Assembly (NCBI GenBank): GCA_014529385.2
Contig: CM043946.1
Location: 16,759,077 to 16,823,076, forward strand
Source of the DNA: Adiantum capillus-veneris
Taxonomy: Eukaryota > Streptophyta > Polypodiopsida > Polypodiales > Pteridaceae
Length of the DNA: 64,000 bases
Direction of reading: 5' to 3'
The notes below the pieces were generated by a model. That model did no database searches and was not told the origin of the DNA. It saw only the letters and a program-made list of their open reading frames with translations. Below, piece after piece: positions 1 through 11,690 of the stretch. The number at the start of each line of letters is the position of its first letter. Within the stretch, counting starts at the first letter, position 1. The position numbers and the translations under genes are program-made.

Positions 1-980
1 CCCTTGGTAAAGGACGAACTGCATCCATTCCCCACTTCTCAAATGGGCCATATGAGATGATAGGATTCTGTGGCTCATAGGTTAGTGTTCGATCACTGGA
101 TACTTGACAAGCTCTGCATGTTTTACACAAATGATGCACATCCCTGTTCAGACTAAGGCCAAGAAAATCCTGCCTGTAGAATCTTTCTACTGGTAATATC
201 TAGAGCAAAGTGGCCACCGCAAACACCATCATGGCAACTTGAGATTACCTTCGTGATTTCATTGGAGATTGGCACTCGCATGAGGATCTGGTCTTTGCCC
301 TTGTAGCATAAGGTGCTGTTGATAAGGCGGTATCTTGTTGCCTTTCAGACAAGCCATTGTTTTTGGCCCTTGGTATGCCCTTCAAGACATTCTCCTGTAT
401 CTAAGAAGCTGATAATATCAGGCATAGCATCACTACCCTGAGAGAGGGGCAGCTTCAGTTTGATTGCTCCTATGGGAACATCTTGTATTCTTTCCTTGGC
501 TAGAGCATCAGCTTCTTGATTTTCTGCCCTAGGGACATGAAATAACTACACTGCTTCAAACTTCCTTAAAAGATCGTTAACTTGGTGTAATTGGCCAAGC
601 AAAACCTGATATTTACAAATCCAAGTGCAATTTACCTGCTTTATCAAGAGCATGGCATCACCAAACACATTTAGGTGTTGAATCCCTTGCAAAACACATT
701 GTTCTAATCCAAGAATTAGGGCCGCGTACTCTACTTGTTTGTTGGAGTGGGAGTGTAGCAACTGTCCAATAGAGAAGACCTTCTCCTTTTTCTCATTAAA
801 AATGATAATGCCTGCTCTGCTGACTGGTCCACTGTTCTTTTGTAAGATCCATCAAAGAAAAGAGAATGAGCTCTTTCTAGCTTAGGAATTTCTACCATTA
901 GTGTCACTTCTTTACCTTCTGTGTTTCTTCTTCTCGTAGTGACGATGAGTAAGAATACCTGCTAGACTAGCCCTGAAAAC
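1..980 (-). pseudogene. Element X: Ty3/gypsy pol fragment, archaeal-type RNase H plus start of integrase
   Basis: This is a decayed pol fragment running off the left edge of the window. Reading leftwards, it starts with the tail of an RT-linked RNase H (LAGILTHR near 955-935, matching the end of that domain in element D). An archaeal-type RNase H follows, with the first catalytic Asp in FFDG near 855, the VEYAAL glutamate motif near 735 and GDAML near 655. Next come an integrase zinc-finger region (CGGHFA near 220, CKTCRAC near 110) and GPFEKWGMD near 45-20, the first catalytic Asp of the integrase core. Several stops and frameshifts break it. The domain order RNase H, aRNH, INT matches element D, so I assign it to a D-like (Tat-type) family. 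It abuts element A without LTRs, so the junction is probably a deletion or an illegitimate recombination. Confidence 0.8.
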
Positions 981-1334
981 AGATTATATTTAGCACCGGT
1001 GTCTAACAAGGCGTTATATAGAACTTTCCCATAGGCGCTATTTAGTTCAATAGGGTATCTTAGAGGTGTGTCAGAGTCCAACCAATCATCCTGTGTTTCA
1101 ATGTGGAATGCATGTGTAACTCCAAGGTTGGCCTGTTGTTGGCGTCTTATGCATTGTTGTTGCTCCTTAGCCTTAGCTTGCACTTGTATCTTCTTCAATT
1201 CTATTTGTGTCTTGGTTGCCTTTTTTGAATGGATGGCACGTAGCTCCTCTTGACTTAAAGGATCATAGTATCTTTTAAATATGCTCCCATTGAGGAATCT
1301 AATGGTTTCAACTCCATTAAGATTATCCACATGA
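981..1334 (-). pseudogene. Element A: linker and retropepsin-like domain downstream of integrase (truncated)
   Basis: Directly after the integrase GPY/F tail the frame continues through a charged, Gln/Lys-rich helical stretch. It then reaches DDWLD, a beta-like segment and NALLDTGAKYN (near 1010-985). DTGA is the catalytic motif of retropepsins. The second half of the domain (the ILG motif) is missing because the frame meets element X. Element C has the same order with a homologous linker (DDEWLD, NALIDTGA), which argues that this is an ancestral arrangement and not a chance junction. A separate protease domain of A lies in the usual place at 4944-5306. The function of a second protease is unknown; it could process Gag or be a relic of an element fusion. 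Confidence 0.7.
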
Positions 1335-2330
1335 ATGGTATCTTGTGGGGCGATTTCGCATACTCTATATGGTCCTATTTTAACTTTTTCTTCTCGTTTT
1401 GCACTCCATACATAAGGACTTTATCACCAACATTGATATCTTTGTTCTTTAGATGACGGTTAACCATTTCTTCTTCCTATCTTTCTCCACAAGTGCATTT
1501 TGCAAAGCCAATTGTCTTTCTTCATCCAATCTCTCAAGGATATATAAACGCTCAACTAAGGGTTACCATCCCAACCTTGTTGTGAAGCTACGCGCAGACT
1601 AGGCATTATAAACTCCCATGGCATAACTGCTTCTTGGCCATATACCATTTTGAATGGTATACAATTAATAGAAACTTTGTAAGAGAAGTAAGTTCATAGA
1701 GCTAATGTCAGCTTCAAATCCCAATCTGTGCAATGAGCTTCGACTGTTTTGGCCAAGATAGAAATTAAGGTCTTGTTAGTGCTCTCAACTTGGCCATTTG
1801 CTTGTGGGTAATACAGTGTAGACTTATGGTTGTTGAGCCATCATGAAGTTTGTTGTGAGTTCTTTTATCACTCCATTTATAAATGAGTACCATTGTCACT
1901 CACAATTTCAAAGGGACAACCAAATCTTGTAATAATGTGCTCAAAGAGAAACTTGGCAGTTGACCTTGCATCAGCCTCGGCCTGTCACCCTTGCTTCCAC
2001 CCACTTTGTCACATGTTCAGTGGCAACGATAATATATCAAGATTGAGTGCTACGAGTTGCCAGGCCTACAAAGTCTAAACCCCATTTTTCAAATGGTTGA
2101 GTCACTTTAACAGGATGTAAGGACATCTTATTCTTTCATTGTGTGATCATGTAACATTGGAATTCATCACATCCTTTTGCAAAAAGTGATGCATCCTTGA
2201 ATAAGGTAGGCCACCAATAGCCTGATTGACACACCTTTGTAGCAGTTAGTTCCCCTGAGAATGTCCTTCGGCTATACCCATGTGGGCTTCTTGCAGTATG
2301 TATAAATACTCATCCTCATGGGCACAACAT
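1335..2330 (-). pseudogene. Element A: Ty3/gypsy integrase
   Basis: This is a degenerate integrase. The zinc-finger start (EDEYLYILQEAH, GHSQGN) lies near 2320-2246. The core shows the second catalytic Asp in EIVSDNGTHL near 1890 and the glutamate in YYPQANGQVEST near 1800, followed by the alanine/tryptophan-rich ALWTY segment. The C-terminal GPY/F module (KIGPYRV) is near 1380. Frameshifts and stops occur throughout, and the first catalytic Asp cannot be read cleanly. It joins RNase H upstream without a gap and runs downstream into the linker of the second protease. Confidence 0.82.
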
Positions 2331-2924
2331 CCAAGAATATTGTCCTTCCCTAGCTTGTAGAGAGTTCTTGCAATGAGAGAATAAGGTTCATATTCTTTTA
2401 ACAGTTTTTGAGCTATATCCTTACACAACTCCTTGGGTGGAAAACCATCAACTAGAAAGTTCACAATCTTCTCACTCCATTCAAGCATGGTCTCGACTAG
2501 GAATAGGGAAGTATCAAAAAATTCATCATCAACTCTAGTAGGGGATTCACCATTGGGTATGTGATACAAATGATCCGCCATGATATGTATTTTACCAAGT
2601 CTCACAACAATGGTAAAATCAAACTCAAGGAGAATTAACAACCATCGTGTAATTCTTCGCATGGAACAAGGTTTATTTACTAGATACAACAAGGCTAGAT
2701 GATCCACATAGAAAACAAATTTGTTGGCAATAAGGTAGTAAAACAATTTCTTCCCTGCATATATCATAGCTAAACCTTCCCGTTCTGTAGTGGTGTAGTT
2801 TCTCTCGGCATCATTCAATTCACGACTTGCAAAGCTAATGGGGTAGTTCAATTTATGTTTGCCTGTTTGAGCTAGAACACACCCAATAGCAAAGTTCGAT
2901 GCATCAATATGCACATGGGATTAC
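2331..2924 (-). pseudogene. Element A: RNase H domain
   Basis: This is a typical Ty3/gypsy RNase H. The three acidic positions are all still present: Asp in HIDASNFAIG near 2910, Glu in YTTTEREGLAM near 2785, and Asp in FYVDHLALLYL near 2705. The ADHLYHIP segment that usually closes the domain follows near 2580. It is very similar to the RNase H of element C, so the two are sister families. The stretch is open for about 220 codons, but the RT upstream is shifted relative to it. Confidence 0.87.
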
Positions 2925-3940
2925 GTTCCAATCGGGCACTCATAGAATGGGAGCGCTTGTCAAGGTTTTTTTCAATGGCTCATAAGCATGGTCACACTCC
3001 GCGGTCCAGTGGAACTCAATAAGAAGCTTGTACAAAGGACGAGCTATCTCGACAAAGTTTAAAATAAACCGTCGGTAATAACCAACATGGTCCATGAATC
3101 TTTGAACTCCTTTATAGTTTGTAGGTGGTGGTAATTCAGCAATGGCTTTAATTTTGCCCTCATCCGTGGAAATCCCATTTTTGGACACTATATGCCTTAA
3201 AATGACTCCATGTTTAACCCAAAATTGGCATTTGAAAGGGTTTAAGGAGATGCAATATAATTTGCACTTCTCAAACACTTTTCATAAACATGATAGATAT
3301 TCTTTCCAAGAAGAATAAACATAAAGGTCATCTAAAAAAGCTTCACAAAACTCCCTCAAATATTCTCTAAAAGCGGCGTTTATTGATCTTTGGAAGGTAG
3401 CAGGAACATTGGTTAAGCCAAAAGCCATAACACAAAATGTGAACACTCCAAATTTGGTTATAAAAGCCATTTTAGCTTGGTCCTCTAGTGCAGTTGTGAT
3501 TTGATTGCATCCAGAGTACCCATCTAAATATAAGCTTTCTTTCTTGCAACTCTTTCAAGAACATGTTCTGAATATGGCAAGGGGTAATGGTCTCTCCTAG
3601 TGGTAGCATTGACCTTCTTGAGATCCACGCACACTTTGATTTTCCCATTCTTTTTGACACAATCACTATTAGAGAAACCCATTATGAGTGCTCATCAGCG
3701 TATATGAATCCACATTTGATAAGCTTTTCACTCTCTTCTTGAAAAACCTTTGCATACTTAGGATTCATTGGGTAGGGTCATTGGTGGACTGGTTTTGCCA
3801 TGCTATTCATGGGAATCATGTGTTGCACCACAAAAGGTGGAACACCTTTCATATCATGATATGTTCAATAAAATATATCCTTGAACTCCTTGAGAAGTCC
3901 TTTAAGTACATACTCCTCAGTCTTTGTCAGATCTTAGGCA
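2925..3940 (-). pseudogene. Element A: reverse transcriptase
   Basis: RT is spread over several frames. The N-terminal region (LKEFKDIF, PYPMNPKYAK) spans 3880-3780. The fingers motif KKNGKIKVCVDLKKVN is at about 3650-3600, MAFGLTNVPATFQ near 3440-3405, and the catalytic FLDDLYVYS near 3340. The connection segment with YYRRFI and PLYKLL is at 3100-3010. The catalytic motif keeps both Asp residues. At least three frameshifts or stops separate these blocks, so no full RT can be made. Neighbours are the protease linker upstream and RNase H downstream, the normal gypsy order. Confidence 0.87.
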
Positions 3941-4943
3941 CTGAAAACATGTTTGGACTCGTCTCCTAGGTATGCTAACTCTATTTCCTTAACTATTGCT
4001 AGACCATCATAAAATCCATTGCTTCCATCGATAGGTTTTCTTTGAGCCTTTGTATACACAAACTTACGCTCCTCCGTGGCATAGGATTTGAAATGATCAG
4101 GTGGAGGGTGTAAGTCTGTGGGATCTTGTTGTGCTGTGGACTGTGATTTCACTTCTGGTTCCTTTTGTTGTTGAGATAACTCTCAATTTTGTTGTCTCCT
4201 TACGGTACGACTCAACTTTGGCTTCTCTATATCCTCTAGCTGTGTGATGTCAATGGGTTATGGACTACACCACATAATTCTTTGAAGGTATTCACCCTAG
4301 TTATCTACCAACTTTCGATGAGCATCACATGCCCCTATATAATTAAGCCAGTCTATGGTAGATTTCTTTTTATTTATTCTAGCACGCACATTTTCTCGAT
4401 AACTTTGCCTCTTATATCTCTCTCTTCTTGTCTAATTTTTGATTACGACTGATATCTAGTGAAGCTAATTATGTCTTCTACTGTCCTACTAGATTGTCAT
4501 CTAGGGTACCACTACTGAATGGTTTGTCCCCACATTTGCATTAAGATTTAGCTCATATTCTTTGTCCTCAAAGTCAATTTCAATTCTGACTTTGAATCAT
4601 GTGGGCTATAGTCTTGTGAGATGCTACTGGTTCCAATGTCAGTCAATCCTTCATCCTATAGGTCATCAAAAGCTATATGCATTGCTTCTAGCATATTTAA
4701 GGGTACGAGTTGTGGCATTTCATCCCCCTCACGTGTTACCCAGGTCGTCCCTATTTCCCCAAGTGTCTATGGTTAATGCTAGGTGGATCCAGTCCACATT
4801 GTCAGATTAGTCATCCCAGGTAGTCTAGCATTCATATAGAGAGAATATTCCCCAACATCAGTGTCCACTTTACATGTGTAACAATACTGCAATGAAGCCG
4901 AGTGAATTGTGGTGTCAGATCTATGATCAATTATAAACCCGTT
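3941..4943 (-). other. Element A: protease-RT linker, poorly conserved
   Basis: Part of this kilobase (3941-4152) translates into a stretch leading into the RT N-terminus (ELAYLGDESKHVFSA). The rest (about 4150-4940) gives no domain I recognise and contains stops in every minus-strand frame. It is probably decayed pol sequence. Confidence 0.5.
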
Positions 4944-5306
4944 TCATAGAGGATGTGCTCGACCAGTTACAAGATCCACTTGAATGACAGAATCTTGGAA
5001 TTGCAAGTAGACATGGTTTTTAGACCAGTCATGCACCATTTTTGCTTCCCTCATAAAAGGACGTCCTAAGATCATCTCATATGTCATAGCGTGCTTGGAG
5101 AAATCCATAGCAATGAAGGTATTTCTTATTTTGTGTCCAAAGACCTTGATCTTGAGATCTTCTAGCATCCCAATAGGTTTAATAATAGACCCATTGGCCA
5201 TATTTACTATTATGGTTGTGGTCCCAAGATGAGATCTTCCCAGAGTTTCCCAACATTTTTTAGTCACAATGCTAACTCCAGTTCCACCATCAAGGATTAC
5301 CTTCAT
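4944..5306 (-). pseudogene. Element A: canonical aspartic protease (retropepsin)
   Basis: This is a 120-residue retropepsin-like stretch in the standard position between gag and RT. The active-site region is ILDGGTGVSIV, a variant of the plant gypsy DGGSGVNI form. The flap-distal motif is MILGRPFM, followed by a tryptophan-containing strand (VHDWSKNHVYLQ). This open segment has no internal stop but is isolated from gag and RT by stops. Element A therefore carries two retropepsin-like domains, this one and the one after integrase at about 981-1040. Confidence 0.8.
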
Positions 5307-5515
5307 AGATAATCCCTTGTTAGTGATTGATATGGTCGCATTGGATTCATCGCCTTCAAGTATTGTCCCAACTTGCTAACAAGTATTTCTATAATAGAGT
5401 TCTCATCTAGGTTGGGTTGTGGATCTAAGTGTTTCTCCTCTATTGGCATCTCCCTAGCTCCATCCATTTGTGCAAATTGTGGTAGCCCAACTTTCAGTTC
5501 TTCATTGAGGAAACC

Positions 5516-7395
5516 TTAAAGAGCTAAGAATAGCTCGGGGTCTTTATATAGTTTGGACATGATGGTGGTTCTAACTTCTGAAGCCATGAAATCCATCAAT
5601 TTGGCAATATTTAACGTCACCTTTTGGGCTTCAGTCCCTTGACCTGGGGAATATGGGATCTCCATTTCTTCGATAGGGTCAGGTAGTCCCTCTATAAACA
5701 TTCTTTCCAACAAGAAATGAGTACACCCACTTTCCCATGACTTTAAGTCACTTTCTTCTTGGATGACACTAGGTATGGCTAGGGATCTATGGAATTTGTG
5801 AGGTTGTTGTTGAGTAGGGAACACTGTGTCTGTAATATGGATTTGCCTAGTTGTTGGCTCTAGATCCCTTTGGGTATCTTCTACCAAACTCCTTAATTGC
5901 TTGACTCGCTCGATCTCCTCTGTAGGGTTTTGGGTAAGTTCCTATCTTCTTCTTAGGTCCTGGCCATTGTGGCTCATGACGATCTCCATTGTTGGTTTCT
6001 TTCCTAGTGTTAATTTTGGTCTCCATGGTTTCACCTGAATCAGAATCCTCTTCAACGTCGTTCATATAAACGGGGTCGTCACGAGTCCCTATATTGGTCT
6101 TTGAAATGGGGTCTGACTTCGCTGCTTTTTGTGATCTCTTCCTTCGTGTTTTCTTCTTCTTCTGCAATTGGGCAATTGATGCCATGTCTCTTTCCTCAAG
6201 AATACAATTTTGTTTTTGGAGCATCGATCGTGTGAGTACATTTACTGGTACCACTGGTGTACTTTGTGATGGCTCCTCGGTAACCTCAATCAAGTTTAAT
6301 GGCACGCTCTTCGAGGCATTTGGATTATTCGAACATTGGGCAATCAAATAATCTATGCCACATTGATTACACATGAGTATCAAAATTGTAGACATGTTGG
6401 CTTGATTGGTTTGCATTAGTGTAGCTTCTTTTGTAGCCTAATACGACGTGTGGCTACACGATGTGGACCTCCACTTTCATAGCATTGAAGAGGTGGCCTC
6501 TTGGAAATGTAATCGATATTTTTGCCTCTTGTAGCAAGAGTAGATACTTGATAGGCATGTTTGACTTGTCCCCAATATTCCTCCATGTAGTGTGTTGTGA
6601 CGTTTGTTCAAGAGGTGGGGTTGGCATCAATGTAGGCACTCGAGGTGTGTACATCCATGCTAATGTTGGTCTATTGGCCATCGCACACTTAAATACTATG
6701 CAATCCTTAGCTTGATGACCATACCTCCCACATGCATTGAAATTACCATTAAATTTCACTCTAAAAGTAGGGTATTCACTGGTACTATGCGGATCATAGA
6801 AAACTGAACACCATTGTTGCTCCCTTCTTGGATACATATGATTGGTTTGTGGAGCACGATTGTCTCTAAGACTCTCTTGAATGGCCTTGGCGAGATCTGA
6901 TAAAGTCATATCGTATATCTTTGTCTCCTTAGGAATAGGCTTTAGGGTCATTGGCTAATGCCGTGATGCTTGCGTGCTAGTAGATTTGGGCTCAACAGAA
7001 ACCCTTTCTCCTTGAATCGTTAAGTTATCCTCCAATTGGATCGCATTGATGGTGATTGCTTCCCAAGTGGTGATATCTCTAATGACTAGGCCATTGTAGA
7101 TATCCTCATGTTGTAATCCCCTAATGAATCTATCAAGCAATTGGTTATTATTGAAGCGTTCGTTTGGATAACAACGAGAATATAAATGCTTCAAGCGACT
7201 AATAAAGTCTCTCACGGACTCTCCTTCCTCTTGTTGGGCTTTCTGGAGCTGAGATGCTACACCCCAAAGCACTGCCTCTTGTATATATTCTTTCAAGAAC
7301 AGTCTCCTAAGAGTTGGGTAAATCTTTTTTTCTTCCAATCTTAGGGTTCTATACCAATCCCCAGCCTTCCCACTTAAGGTCAGACTTAAAGCATT
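5516..7395 (-). pseudogene. Element A: gag, C-terminal two thirds
   Basis: The Retrotrans_gag core runs from 7395 leftwards (LSGKAGDWYRTL, then FISRLKHLYSRCYP, then LLDRFIRGLQ). A first zinc knuckle, CGRYGHQAKDC, is near 6720. A second cysteine cluster, CNQCGIDYLIAQC, lies near 6370, and a basic region (KKKKTRRKRSQK) near 6160-6130. The last part (5516-5887) is acidic and leads towards the protease. The coding blocks 6955-7404, 6454-6951, 5847-6416 and 5516-5887 are separated by stops or shifts. The gag frame begins in the blocks at 54016-55303 and 22596-23075, now displaced by insertions. Confidence 0.82.
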
Positions 7396-8303
7396 TGTTA
7401 GCACATCAAGCTAACCCGGATATTATTTTTCGGAGGTCTCATTGTAAAAACATTTATTATTTTGATTAATCACGAATATTGTAACTCCTACTTTCCAGAT
7501 AAAGTTTGTAATTGATGAGCTAGGGCTACAAGCTTCCAGATTGTATCAACTTGTCTCTAGTTAGAGCTCCCAGATTATTAGTTTTGACCACCAAAAACCT
7601 CGGCTAAGCTATAAAAGCCAATTTTTGTAAGTTTTTGGATAATGAAACACAACATGAGCTAACAACACTCACTTTTCTCCTTCTCGCGCTTCCTACTCCC
7701 TCTCCGGTTGTCACATTGCAGTCACGTCTGTTACGTTGCAATCGCAGGTAAGAGCTCTACGCATTGACGTAAGCATTTCAGGATATTTTGTAGCTTTTGG
7801 CATCGTCGACCACCCGCGTCCTAATTTCATCATAAGTAGGAATTTACACTTCAAAATCAAAAACTAAGTATAGGCGGGGTATTGGGACATCATTGCGAAG
7901 TATTTTGATGCATTCTTGGTCGAAAACAACTAGGTCAAAATCAACACTGCTGTTAATAATCGTGATATTTTGCACTTGACCTAAAATGAGATTTGAGACC
8001 ATAAGCATGTGTGCTTAGTTCTTATACACATGTCCTAGAAGTTTCGTGACGTTTGGATGTCGTTTGGTGCTATAACGGATGTGATTTGTTTGCTGATGAG
8101 CGATTAGCTTTTGGTGATTTCTGTCATTTGAGAGTAGCTTGAGTTAGATGCTAATTGTTTTTTGTTTTCCAAGAGATTGAAAACCTCTTGTAGCCTCTAT
8201 GCACTAGTTGAGTCAGCTTCGTTCCATGGATTGACAATTATATTTTTGGTTCTTGCTATGTCTGCAAAATAAGATATGAGCGAGGTTAGACACCTATCCC
8301 ACA
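7396..8303 (+). repeat. Element C 5' LTR
   Basis: This LTR of 908 bp starts TGTTAGCA and ends CCCACA. It aligns over its whole length with 21690-22595, with scattered substitutions and small indels. A TATA box (TATAAAAG) lies at 7610-7617 and is kept in the other LTR at 21905-21912. A partial copy of the element's AT-rich palindrome is at about 7951-7970. Confidence 0.93.
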
Positions 8304-8305
8304 TT

Positions 8306-8328
8306 TGGCGCCGTTGCCGGGGATCGAA
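8306..8328 (+). other. Element C primer-binding site, tRNA-Asp type
   Basis: Two bases after the 5' LTR, the sequence starting TGGCGCCGTTGCCGGGGA continues for 23 bases as the exact complement of the 3' end of plant tRNA-Asp(GUC), as I remember that tRNA. It primes minus-strand DNA synthesis. Its perfect preservation contrasts with the decayed coding region. Confidence 0.88.
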
Positions 8329-10618
8329 GAGACCTAAACTAGGGAAAAACATGAGCGTCTTGTGAAGTTATCCTTTAACTTCCTTTAGGATCTCATAGAG
8401 TAAAAACTCTCTTTTTAAATCTCATAGCTTAAGATTGTCATCTGTAGCTGTCTAGAGGTAGCTTGGAAGTAAGTGTACTTGCTAAGTACCTTTAGGATTG
8501 TAGGATTGTAGAATTAGATTAGGATTTTGAGAATGATTGATGGACAAGACAAGTCTTAAGATCAAGGCTCAAAAAACCATAAAAAACAAGAAAACAAGTG
8601 TTTGTGGACACTTTCCACAACCCCATTGCAGTAGAACCTAGGAGTAGGGTAAGTAGAATCCAAGGTGGATTTCATAACATTGCTCTCTCCAAAAAAATCA
8701 ATTGTGAGTGTTTATGTGAAGTTGCAAAATTTTAGGTCTACGGCTAGAAATAGCACCAGAAGACTGTCAACCACCCAATCGGACGGGAGAGTATGCTTAA
8801 ACGTTGTATGAACCAGTGGGTAAGCTCAAGGACACATTGAGGTAAAAATTTCAAGAGTTTGCAAAAACTCAGATTATTTCCTTTATCTTGACATTTTAGG
8901 CCAAATTAAGTTTTGACTTGACTCAAACGCTTAAAATAGCTCATGAAAAGATTGTCTAGTGAAAAAGTTTAAAAAATTGTTCATTTTAGGCTTAAAGTAA
9001 ATAATCATGATTATTTACTTTCAGCTCAAAGCTGACCAAGGTTGATACCAAAGACTCTACGCATGTGTACAAACAACTTTTGTAAAGGCTCATAGAATTT
9101 CAATCACCAAATTGACTAAAAACTGGAAAAAAACTAGACTCTATACTGACTTACGAGAACTTAGTGTAAATTGAGAAAATTTTGTTCAAACTCAATGAAA
9201 CTGGACTTATAGGCTTATATTGATGTGATAGACAAGTGTACATGCTCAGTTGACCAAAAAGATACAAAAATTTATCAGAAGTAAATAATCGCGATTATTT
9301 ACTTTTGTCCCATTTACAACTTTTTTGACCAAGTCATCATACCACTAGCTTTAGCATGTTGTATTAAGCCCACAAACCAAATTTGATAAGAATTGTAGAG
9401 TCAGTCTCCAGAAACCAAACTGTTGACCATTTGAACAAAGTTTTTCAAACTTGATAAAACTTGGCTAGGGAGTTTAAGTTAAGCTGCTTAACAGATTTGT
9501 GTCAAGATTGTTGCAAAAACTTGCAAAAAATAGCTAGAGTAAATAATCGCAATTATTTATATTTGCAGCAAAAATTGATATTCTTGCACATTTGAGCATA
9601 CCACAAGGTCAAGCATATCAAGTAGACCACACAAATCAATCTTGGTGAAATTTGGATCACAAAAGTGAGACTTAAACCAGATTTTGAAAACCAAGTCTGC
9701 GGACACAAAACAGTTGATAACTTGAACAAATTTTGTTCAAACTTAATAAAACTTGTCCAGAGACCTTAACAAGTTGCATACTTGGCAAATCAAGCCAAAA
9801 AGTGCAAGAAACTGAGAAAAGAAAATAATCACAATTATTTACTAGTGCTACAAAGAGACACCATTTTTGACTTTTGAACTTGTACAGTGTTACGCCAACA
9901 TAATACAAGGCCATCGGGAAATTTTGGGTTCAATAGGATCCAAATTAGTACATGTTCACTGAGTTTCCAGGTTGCAGATTAGTCCTTTGACTTTTTGCAA
10001 AAGTAGAATCTGAAATTCTCAATTGCTGACTCACTTAGCTTGATTTGAAGTGATACACATAGACCAGTCACAATAGTTAGTAAGAATGTATAGTTGTTGT
10101 GAAAGAACAGCTAACTTGATTAAAACTGATATGGGAATTAGGTTGCCGACAAGGAATTGAAAGCTTGATAGAAATTGACAACAAGTCGATCCAACGGTAA
10201 GTACTCTATCTAGGGCTTCACAAGTCTATATGGACCTTAGATCTAGTTGTATACTAGCAAATCAAGGCATATTTGGAGATATCGCTAGTAGAGTATCCAC
10301 CGAAGAAAGTGTGAATCAAGGCGATCCCTTGCACACTATCCTTAAGAAGTCTCAGACACTTTTTTAGAGTTAACATATGAAATGTCTTCCTATTCGACTC
10401 ACTCAAAAACCAGAACGATAGTGCGATATAAGCACATACTCTCTTTTTATAAGACTAATTGCCATGGAGCTTAGGTTTACCTGAATCCTAATGAAGAGTA
10501 TGCCATTTGCATTGATGACCATGACATAGAGTTTTAAGAGGAAATCAGGGAAAACAAACAAGGAAAAATGTACATGGATAGAAATGGAACTCAGTATTGA
10601 CAAGTCAAAAACCCTGAC
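8329..10618 (+). other. Element C 5' untranslated leader
   Basis: This 2.3-kb leader has no coding signal. It holds degenerate repeats of about 260-285 bp (from about 8820 to 9850), each centred on an AT-rich palindrome. The part from 9850 to 10618 has no repeat I can see. Confidence 0.7.
8994..9843 (+). repeat. Four phased palindromes in the leader of element C
   Basis: There are four copies of an AT-rich palindrome. One at 8994-9021 is a perfect 28-bp dyad (half-site AAAGTAAATAATCA). One at 9279-9304 is a perfect 26-bp dyad (half-site AAGTAAATAATCG). Near-perfect ones lie at about 9540-9559 and 9821-9843. They are 285, about 260 and about 280 bp apart. Shared flanking words (GAACAAA, TTTTTCAAACTT, ATAAAACTTG) show that the palindromes are cores of a degenerate tandem repeat. 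Three more copies lie in the 3' region at 17464-18060. Confidence 0.85.
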
Positions 10619-11690
10619 GTGATAGACAAATGGGGGTTAGAAGTAAATACCATAATTCTAGATATGGCAGCAAAAGAGGGACCACCAAATTTAAAATTCA
10701 AAGGATACAATCAAGTTGATTTGAATCCTTTGAAACGGCTTAGTACGGATAATCCTAGAATCGGAGTCTATGGTCGGGAGAATAGAAACGTCAAAGATCT
10801 CCTATGGACTCCTCATACCAAATCAGGACAGCTAACGCCCATGAAGATCATTTACATCTTCAAAATCAAAGACAAGGGATCAACAGATCTACTAAGATAC
10901 CTGTTTAGGGATTTTTATAACAATAACTTTGCTATGATGACTCCTGAGGAGGTGGAACAAACCAAATACCAAGGGTATTCCATAAGGGATTGAATATTGG
11001 GCCAAGGACCAAAAACTATTCCACGAGAAGAACTCCACAAGAGATCTTTTGAGAGTAATGTTAAGAAACCAGAAACCAGAAACCACCTCATCACAAAGAA
11101 AACCGGGTGACACTAAAGCCAGTCCAGGGCTACATGAGTCACTATTTCCAATAGGCTGGTTTGAAGGACTTGGAACATGACCAACTGCCAGGAGATCGAG
11201 AGTTGAACCAAATAGACGTGTCAGACCAGCTGATTTTTAGAAATGGGTCAAAAAATACAGTGGATCTGGGGATCTATATGACCACTTAGCAAGCTTTAAG
11301 CAAGTGCTAAAAGTAGAACACATTTTTGATTTCCATACCCAATTTGAGGGATTTGGAATGGCATTAGAAGGAAAAGCACTGACATGGTTCCAAAACATTC
11401 CACCAAGGTCGATCATGGACTTAAAACACATTAGCCCAAGGATTTGTAGCTGCATGTTCCAAAATGGAGATCAAACACAATACAATAGCTCAAATCTATA
11501 GCTTCAAATAGAAACAAGGTGAGTCTGGTAGGGATTGTGCAACTCGAATGAAGCAATACATTGCAAGATGCCCTGAGCTAGAGATACCTGCAGAAGAAAG
11601 ACTAGTATCATTATTTCTAAAGGAACTCTTAAACAAAGAACTTCATGCTTTATTGTATAGTAAGAAGCATACGACCCTAGAACAAGGTGA
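10619..11690 (+). pseudogene. Element C: gag
   Basis: A 124-codon N-terminal segment (10619-10993) has no recognised domain. The Retrotrans_gag core follows in broken frames at about 11240-11690: YDHLASFKQVLKVEHIF, then GKALTWFQNIPP near 11370-11402, then RMKQYIARCPELEIPAEERL and SLFLKELLNKELHALLYSKKH up to 11670. No CCHC zinc knuckle and no protease are visible before RT begins. Either the gag C-terminus was lost by an internal deletion or the element never had a protease there. Several frameshifts and stops make it a pseudogene. Confidence 0.75.

Larger units (their letters stand above)
981..7395 (-). mobile_element. Element A (Ty3/gypsy), 3' block: gag C-terminus to post-integrase protease
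   Basis: This is the coding block of a minus-strand gypsy element whose other pieces lie at 22596-23075 and 54016-56820. The order along the minus strand is gag, protease, RT, RNase H, integrase and then a second retropepsin-like domain truncated at about 980. The right edge at 7395 is the insertion point of element C. Removing C and one copy of its 5-bp duplication restores an uninterrupted gag frame with block 22596-23075. All frames carry stops or shifts, so the copy is dead. The 3' LTR is not seen because the element is cut off at the junction with X. Confidence 0.88.

Noticed and set aside
1-2330. A single element encoding INT, protease, archaeal RNase H and a second INT in that order
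   Set aside because: The sequence just left of the DTGA motif matches the end of the RT-linked RNase H of element D, so a second, D-like element begins there. It is a chimeric junction, not a polyprotein.
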